From: Maricaulis sp034670125 | GTDB lineage: Bacteria > Pseudomonadota > Alphaproteobacteria > Caulobacterales > Maricaulaceae | Direction: 5' to 3' | DNA: 64,000 nt | Assembly: GCF_034670125.1 (NCBI RefSeq) | Contig: NZ_JAXMOC010000003.1 | Coordinates: 186,001 to 250,000, forward strand | Translations under genes and position numbers: made by a program | The notes under the pieces: model-generated | Database searches by the model: none | What the model saw: only the letters and a program-made list of their open reading frames with translations | What the model was told of the DNA's origin: nothing | In this document: positions 59,340-64,000 of the stretch, piece after piece | How positions within the stretch are numbered: the stretch's first letter is position 1 | Layout: every line of letters starts with the position of its first letter

Positions 59340-61997
59340 TCATGCGGCTTTCTCGGCGCCCGGCACGTAATCCAGGATCGGCGCCAGGCATCGTTCGGCC
59401 TCAGCCACGGTCCAGCCTTTGCGTAGGGCGTAATCCTCCACCTGGTCTCGCAGGATGCGTCCAACAGCAAAATAATGGCTGTCGGGGTGGGAAAGGTAGA
59501 GACCGGAGACCGACGAGGCCGGCGTCATCGCGAAGGAATTGGTCAGACCGATGCCGACCGCTTCCGGCGCGCCGAGCAGGTTGAACAAGGTGCGTTTCTC
59601 GGAATGATCGGGTTGCGATGGATAGCCGGGGGCCGGGCGGATGCCGGCATAGGCCTCGGCGATCAACTCGCGATTGGTGGAGCTTTCGTCCGGTGCATAG
59701 CCCCAATGGTCACGGCGAACACGCGCGTGAAGCCACTCGGCCGCCGCTTCGGCGATACGGTCGGACAGCGCCTTGAACAGGATGGCGTTGTAATCATCCT
59801 TGGCCGCCTCGAAACGGGCAACCAGATCGGGATTGTCACCGGCGGTCACGGCGAAACCGCCGATCCAGTCCTCATGACCGGTCGGCGCCAGAAAGTCGAA
59901 CTGACACAGATGGGCGCGGTCATTGTCCTTCGCCGCTTGCTGGCGCAGGCCGTAAAAGCGCGCCAGCTCGCTGGTCCGCGTCCCGTCAGTAAAGAGGACC
60001 GCATCATCACCGACCCGGTTGGCCGGCCAGAAACCGGCCACCGCGCGCGGCGCCAGCCAGCCTTCCTCGACAATGCGCGTCAGCATGGCCTGGGCATCGG
60101 CGAACAAGGCCCGCGCCGCCTCCCCGCGTCGCGGATCGTCGAGGATCGCCGGATAGCTGCCTTTCAGTTCCCAGGTAAAAAAGAAGGGCGTCCAATCGAT
60201 ATAGCCGATCAGCTCGGACACGCTGGGCGTGAACGTGGTGCGACCGGGCTTGGCCGGGCGCGGCGGTACATAGTTGTTCCAATCGCACTGCCAGCCCCTC
60301 GCCCGCGCCTGTTCGAGCGGCAGGCGGGCCTTGGCCGACCGGGCCGCCAGGCGACGCTCACGGATCCGGGCAAGGTCGGCCTTGACCTCACCGGCATACG
60401 TGTCGCGCTGATCCGACAGCAGCTTGGAGACCACCCCCACGGCCCGACTGGCGTCCAGCACATGGATGACCGGCGCGACGTTGATGGCCGGATCGATCTT
60501 CACCGCCGTATGCGCGGGGCTGGTTGTGGCCCCACCGATCAGTAACGGGATGTCGATCTGCAGACGTTCCATCTCCGAGGCCACGAAGACCATCTCGTCG
60601 AGCGATGGCGTGATCAGGCCGGACAGGCCGATGACATCCGCCCCCTCCTCGCGCGCGGTTTGAAGGATTTTCTCACACGACACCATCACACCCAGGTCGA
60701 TGACGTCATAGCCGTTGCACTGCAGCACCACGCCGACAATGTTCTTGCCGATATCATGGACATCGCCCTTCACGGTCGCCATCACGATCTTGCCGTTGGA
60801 TTTTCCCTGCTCGCCCGACCGCGCTTTTTCCTCCTCCATGAACGGAATGAGGTGAGCGACGGCCTGCTTCATCACCCGCGCCGATTTGACGACCTGTGGC
60901 AGGAACATCCGGCCATCGCCAAACAGGTCACCGACAACATTCATGCCGTCCATCAACGGGCCTTCAATCACGTGCAACGGGCGGTCGAAAGACTGGCGGG
61001 CCTCTTCGGTGTCCGCGACGATGAACTCGTTGAGGCCGTGCACGAGGGCATGGCGGATCCGGTCAGCGACGGGGGCCTCACGCCATTTCAGGTCACGGAC
61101 CTTGGCCGGTCCGGCGCCCTTGCCGCGATAGCGCTCGGCAGCCTCCAGCAGGCGGTCAGTCGCGTCGTCGCGACGATTGAGGATGACATCCTCGACCAGC
61201 TCGCGCAGTTCCGGCTCGATATCGTCATAGATGTCGAGCTGACCGGCATTGACGATCCCCATATCCATGCCCGCCTTGATGGCGTGATAGAGAAAGACCG
61301 AATGCATGGCCCGGCGCACGGTCTCGTTTCCGCGGAAGGAAAAGGATATGTTCGACAGTCCGCCCGACACATGGCAGTGCGGCAGGTGTTCGCGAATGCG
61401 CCGCGTCGCCTCAATGAAGTCGACGGCGTAATTATTGTGCTCCTCTATCCCGGTCGCGACCGCGAAAATATTGGGATCGAAGATGATGTCTTCCGCCGGA
61501 AAGCCGATCTCGTCGACCAGGATCCGGTAGGCGCGCTCGCAGATTTCATATTTCCGGGCAGCCGTGTCGGCCTGACCGGTCTCGTCAAAGGCCATCACGA
61601 CGACGGCCGCGCCGTAGGCCAGGCATTTGCCGGCCTGCTCGCGGAACTGGGCTTCGCCTTCCTTGAGGCTGATCGAGTTGACGATCGCCTTGCCCTGCGT
61701 GTTCTGCAGACCGGCCTCGATCACCTCCCATTTCGAGCTGTCGACCATGACCGGCACGCGGGCCACATCGGGCTCGCCGGCGATCAGGCGCATGAAGCGG
61801 GTCATCGCCTCGACGCTGTCGAGCAGCCCCTCATCCATGTTCACATCGATGATCTGGGCACCATTCTCGACCTGCTGCCGGGCGACCGACACGGCTTCCG
61901 CGTAATCACCCTCGGTGATCAACCTGCGGAAGCGGGCCGAGCCGGTGACATTGGTTCGCTCGCCGACATTGACGAAACTGGGTACGGATACGGACAT
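59340..61997 (-). CDS. metH: Methionine synthase, folate/B12/activation part of split MetH
   Basis: 885 residues. It starts at the pterin-binding domain (VGERTNVTGSARFRRLI; DVNMDEGLLDS; GGLSNISFSFRGN), then the cap and cobalamin-binding domains with DVHDIGKN (412-419; H414 is the lower cobalt ligand) and the SAM-dependent reactivation domain at ~560-885 (with RPAPGYPSQPDH). The homocysteine-binding N-terminal module is missing and is encoded by the gene at 62009. Together they transfer the methyl group from methyl-THF to homocysteine. Confidence 0.95.
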   Translation of the reverse strand: MSVSVPSFVNVGERTNVTGSARFRRLITEGDYAEAVSVARQQVENGAQIIDVNMDEGLLDSVEAMTRFMRLIAGEPDVARVPVMVDSSKWEVIEAGLQNTQGKAIVNSISLKEGEAQFREQAGKCLAYGAAVVVMAFDETGQADTAARKYEICERAYRILVDEIGFPAEDIIFDPNIFAVATGIEEHNNYAVDFIEATRRIREHLPHCHVSGGLSNISFSFRGNETVRRAMHSVFLYHAIKAGMDMGIVNAGQLDIYDDIEPELRELVEDVILNRRDDATDRLLEAAERYRGKGAGPAKVRDLKWREAPVADRIRHALVHGLNEFIVADTEEARQSFDRPLHVIEGPLMDGMNVVGDLFGDGRMFLPQVVKSARVMKQAVAHLIPFMEEEKARSGEQGKSNGKIVMATVKGDVHDIGKNIVGVVLQCNGYDVIDLGVMVSCEKILQTAREEGADVIGLSGLITPSLDEMVFVASEMERLQIDIPLLIGGATTSPAHTAVKIDPAINVAPVIHVLDASRAVGVVSKLLSDQRDTYAGEVKADLARIRERRLAARSAKARLPLEQARARGWQCDWNNYVPPRPAKPGRTTFTPSVSELIGYIDWTPFFFTWELKGSYPAILDDPRRGEAARALFADAQAMLTRIVEEGWLAPRAVAGFWPANRVGDDAVLFTDGTRTSELARFYGLRQQAAKDNDRAHLCQFDFLAPTGHEDWIGGFAVTAGDNPDLVARFEAAKDDYNAILFKALSDRIAEAAAEWLHARVRRDHWGYAPDESSTNRELIAEAYAGIRPAPGYPSQPDHSEKRTLFNLLGAPEAVGIGLTNSFAMTPASSVSGLYLSHPDSHYFAVGRILRDQVEDYALRKGWTVAEAERCLAPILDYVPGAEKAA

Positions 61998-62008
61998 GGG
62001 ATCGGGCC

Positions 62009-63067
62009 TCAGGATGCCAGCTCGAACGGCTCAAGACCGGACAGCATCATGGCGCTCTTGTGTTTGACAGGGTGACGCGGCGACGCCGATTTCGCCGCGG
62101 CCGCGATGGCCCGGATGTGGTCAGGCGTGGTACCACAGCAACCACCAACGATATTGACCAGGCCGGAGGACGCCCATTCGCCCAGATGCCCGGCGGTCTG
62201 GTCGGGGGTCTCGTCATATTCACCCATGTCGTTGGGCAGGCCGGCATTGGGATAGGCGATGATGCGCGTGTCGGCGATGCGGGACAGTTCGCTGACATAG
62301 GGGCGCATTTCGTCAGCCCCCAGCGCGCAATTCAAGCCGACGGCCCAGGGACGGGCATGACGCACCGAATACCAGAAGGCCGATGCCGTCTGCCCGGACA
62401 GGGTTCGTCCGGACCGGTCGGTGATAGTGCCGGAGACAATGATCGGAATGTCTTCGCCGGTCTTTGCCCGCAGGTCCAGGATGGCCTTGATCGCGGCCTT
62501 GGCGTTCAATGTGTCGAAGATCGTCTCGATCAGGAAGAAATCGACGAAAGGCGCCATCGCGCCTGCTTGCTCGAAATAGGCCAGGCGAACCGTCTCGAAG
62601 TCGACATCGCGATAGCCGGGGTCATTGACCTGCGGCGAGATTGACAGGGTCTTGTTGGTCGGCCCGATCGCGCCTGCGACACCCCGCACGCTTCCCGTCC
62701 GCGCCGCAACCTCGTTAGCAGCCTCCCGAGCCAGACGCGCGCCTTCCCGGGCGATATCCGCGGCAACGATCTGCATGTCGTAATCGGCCTGGGCGATAGT
62801 GGTCGCCGAGAATGTGTTTGTCTCGACGATGTCCGCACCGGCCTCGAAATAGGCCAGGTGGATCGCCTTGACCGCGTCCGGGGCGGACAGGTTGAGCACG
62901 TCATTATTGCCCTGGATGGGACAATGCCAGTCCGCGAAACGCGTGCCGCGATAGCCGGTCTCGTCCAGCTTGAGGTCCTGGATCTGAGTGCCCATGGCCC
63001 CGTCGAGGATGAGTATTCCGGAGCGGGCCTTGGCGTCCAGCGCGGCGATGCGATCGTCCCGGGTCAC
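62009..63067 (-). CDS. metH: Methionine synthase, homocysteine-binding part of split MetH
   Basis: 352 residues from a GTG at 63067 that overlaps the metF stop (GTGA). Homocysteine S-methyltransferase barrel: LILDGAMGTQIQDLKL near the start, zinc cysteines in GLNCALGADEM and GGCCGTTPDHIRA. The following gene begins 11 bp downstream. Split metH in this form is known in Caulobacterales and some other alphaproteobacteria, so this is not a frameshift: the second gene has its own start and both halves end at natural domain borders. Confidence 0.94.
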   Translation of the reverse strand: MTRDDRIAALDAKARSGILILDGAMGTQIQDLKLDETGYRGTRFADWHCPIQGNNDVLNLSAPDAVKAIHLAYFEAGADIVETNTFSATTIAQADYDMQIVAADIAREGARLAREAANEVAARTGSVRGVAGAIGPTNKTLSISPQVNDPGYRDVDFETVRLAYFEQAGAMAPFVDFFLIETIFDTLNAKAAIKAILDLRAKTGEDIPIIVSGTITDRSGRTLSGQTASAFWYSVRHARPWAVGLNCALGADEMRPYVSELSRIADTRIIAYPNAGLPNDMGEYDETPDQTAGHLGEWASSGLVNIVGGCCGTTPDHIRAIAAAAKSASPRHPVKHKSAMMLSGLEPFELAS

Positions 63068-63972
63068 GATGCAACCGCCTGGAGTTCGCGGTCTCCCGCC
63101 TTCACGCCCAGAAGCTGGCAGGTCGACAGCGCCAGCTCGGCCCGGTTGAGCGTGTAGAAATGGAAGCCATCGACGCCACCATTCCGCAGCTTGCCGCACA
63201 GCTTGGCGGCAACATGCGCCGTCACCAGTTGACGGGTCCCGGCGTCCTGGTCGAGCCCCTCATAGGCGTCGTGCAACCATCTCGGCAGGCTGGCGCCACA
63301 CAGGCCGGCAATCCGTTTGAGGCCATTGAAATTGGGCTGCAACATGATGCCCGGAACAATCGGGATGGAGATACCGGCCGCGCGCGCCCGATCCCGAAAG
63401 CGGAAATACACGTCGGCATCGAAGAAGAACTGCGTGATCGCCCGCGTCGCGCCGGCATCGATCTTGGCTTTCAACAGGTCGAGGTCAAAGTCGCCGTTCG
63501 GGCTTTCCGGATGGATTTCCGGATAGCAACCGACCGAGATCTCGAAATCCCCGATGTCGCAAATGCCCCGCGCGAGTTCGGCGGCATTGGCATAGCCACC
63601 GGCCGGCGGGACATAGCTGCCCCCGATCGCGTCCGGCGGATCGCCGCGCAGGGCCACGATGTGACGCACCCCCGAGGCCCGATAATCACGAATGACGGCA
63701 TCGACTTCGGCCTTGCTGGCATTGACGCAGGTCAGATGGGCGGCCGGCGGTATGGAGGTTTCCTCGACAATCCTGTGCACGGTCCGATGGGTCCGGTCAC
63801 GGGTTGAGCCGCCGGCTCCGTAAGTGACGGACACGAAATCCGGACGCAGGGGCTCCAGACGCGAGATCGACTCCCACAGGGTGGATTCCATCGCATCGGT
63901 TTTCGGCGGAAAAAACTCGAACGAGACGGACAACCCGCCCGGTTTCCGCGCTGTCTGGCCGTGCTCACCCAT
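63064..63972 (-). CDS. metF: Methylenetetrahydrofolate reductase
   Basis: 302 residues. TIM-barrel flavoprotein with SFEFFPPKTDAM near the start (the family's catalytic glutamate), VSVTYGAGGSTRDRT, HLTCVNASKAEVD, HIVALRGDPPD and TRAITQFFFDADVYFRF. It makes methyl-THF for the MetH pair and is coupled to it by a 4-base overlap. Only 28 bases upstream are in the window, so its regulation is not visible. Confidence 0.96.
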   Translation of the reverse strand: MGEHGQTARKPGGLSVSFEFFPPKTDAMESTLWESISRLEPLRPDFVSVTYGAGGSTRDRTHRTVHRIVEETSIPPAAHLTCVNASKAEVDAVIRDYRASGVRHIVALRGDPPDAIGGSYVPPAGGYANAAELARGICDIGDFEISVGCYPEIHPESPNGDFDLDLLKAKIDAGATRAITQFFFDADVYFRFRDRARAAGISIPIVPGIMLQPNFNGLKRIAGLCGASLPRWLHDAYEGLDQDAGTRQLVTAHVAAKLCGKLRNGGVDGFHFYTLNRAELALSTCQLLGVKAGDRELQAVAS

Positions 63973-64000
63973 TGGACACCTTTACCCGCTGCTGTTGAGG

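Noticed and set aside
60660..62075. 471-codon plus-strand frame opposite metH
   Set aside because: Antisense shadow of the cobalamin-binding and pterin-binding domains.

Overview
The window is a dense, high-GC chromosomal segment of an alphaproteobacterium, most likely a member of the Caulobacterales/Hyphomonadaceae (Maricaulis-like). This assignment is inferred from content: ftsEX next to a DUF3426 zinc-ribbon gene, DUF2125, phbB/phaR, a split metH, the full ruvCAB-ybgC-tolQRAB-pal-cpoB-tilS-ftsH block, a GAAC-N7-GAAC (alphaproteobacterial LexA) box before ruvC and a TTAA-N7-TTAA (CtrA) box before a small gene. No rRNA, tRNA, insertion sequence, prophage or CRISPR array was seen.

Layout. 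1-6.2 kb: slipin tail, zinc-ribbon membrane protein, ftsE-ftsX, a YdcF-like protein, plsC and DUF2125 (envelope and division). 6.2-12.7 kb: hisC, a methyltransferase, gloB, a cupin, a secreted protein, phbB and phaR (polyhydroxybutyrate), then small genes behind a CtrA-type box. 12.8-18.7 kb: two glycosyltransferases, an ArnT-type transferase, an O-antigen-ligase-like protein and an HMG-CoA-lyase-family gene (surface glycans). 18.7-25.2 kb: thrS, yidD, a NifU-like scaffold, cysS, folE and a secreted protein. 25.5-28.4 kb: ubiT-ubiU-ubiV plus a chorismate mutase in one overlapping operon behind a perfect FNR/FixK-type palindrome; this is an anaerobic ubiquinone module. 28.3-34.4 kb: phoD, rluD, an M24 peptidase, sugE, a GST and folP. 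34.5-46.5 kb: a leftward block ruvC-ruvA-ruvB-ybgC-(NTF2-like)-tolQ-tolR-tolA-tolB-pal-cpoB-tilS-ftsH.

46.5-49.9 kb is the most unusual part. An AT-rich leader with Fur-box-like palindromes is followed by three paralogous genes for Tat-signal proteins built from tandem TDSDSGxYADPxGxGRG repeats (3, 8 and 7 copies). A JmjC/cupin-4 Fe(II)/2-oxoglutarate hydroxylase gene follows directly. I do not recognise this repeat family; a hydroxylated or metal-binding exported repeat protein system is a reasonable but unproven reading.

49.9-64 kb: a beta-propeller lactonase-like protein, tkt, pgi, an AGE-family epimerase, yebC, a monofunctional manC (carbohydrate and GDP-mannose supply), a YmdB-like phosphoesterase, and metF with metH split into two genes (one-carbon and methionine metabolism). 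Genes are tightly packed, with many 1-8 bp start/stop overlaps and a few convergent overlaps.
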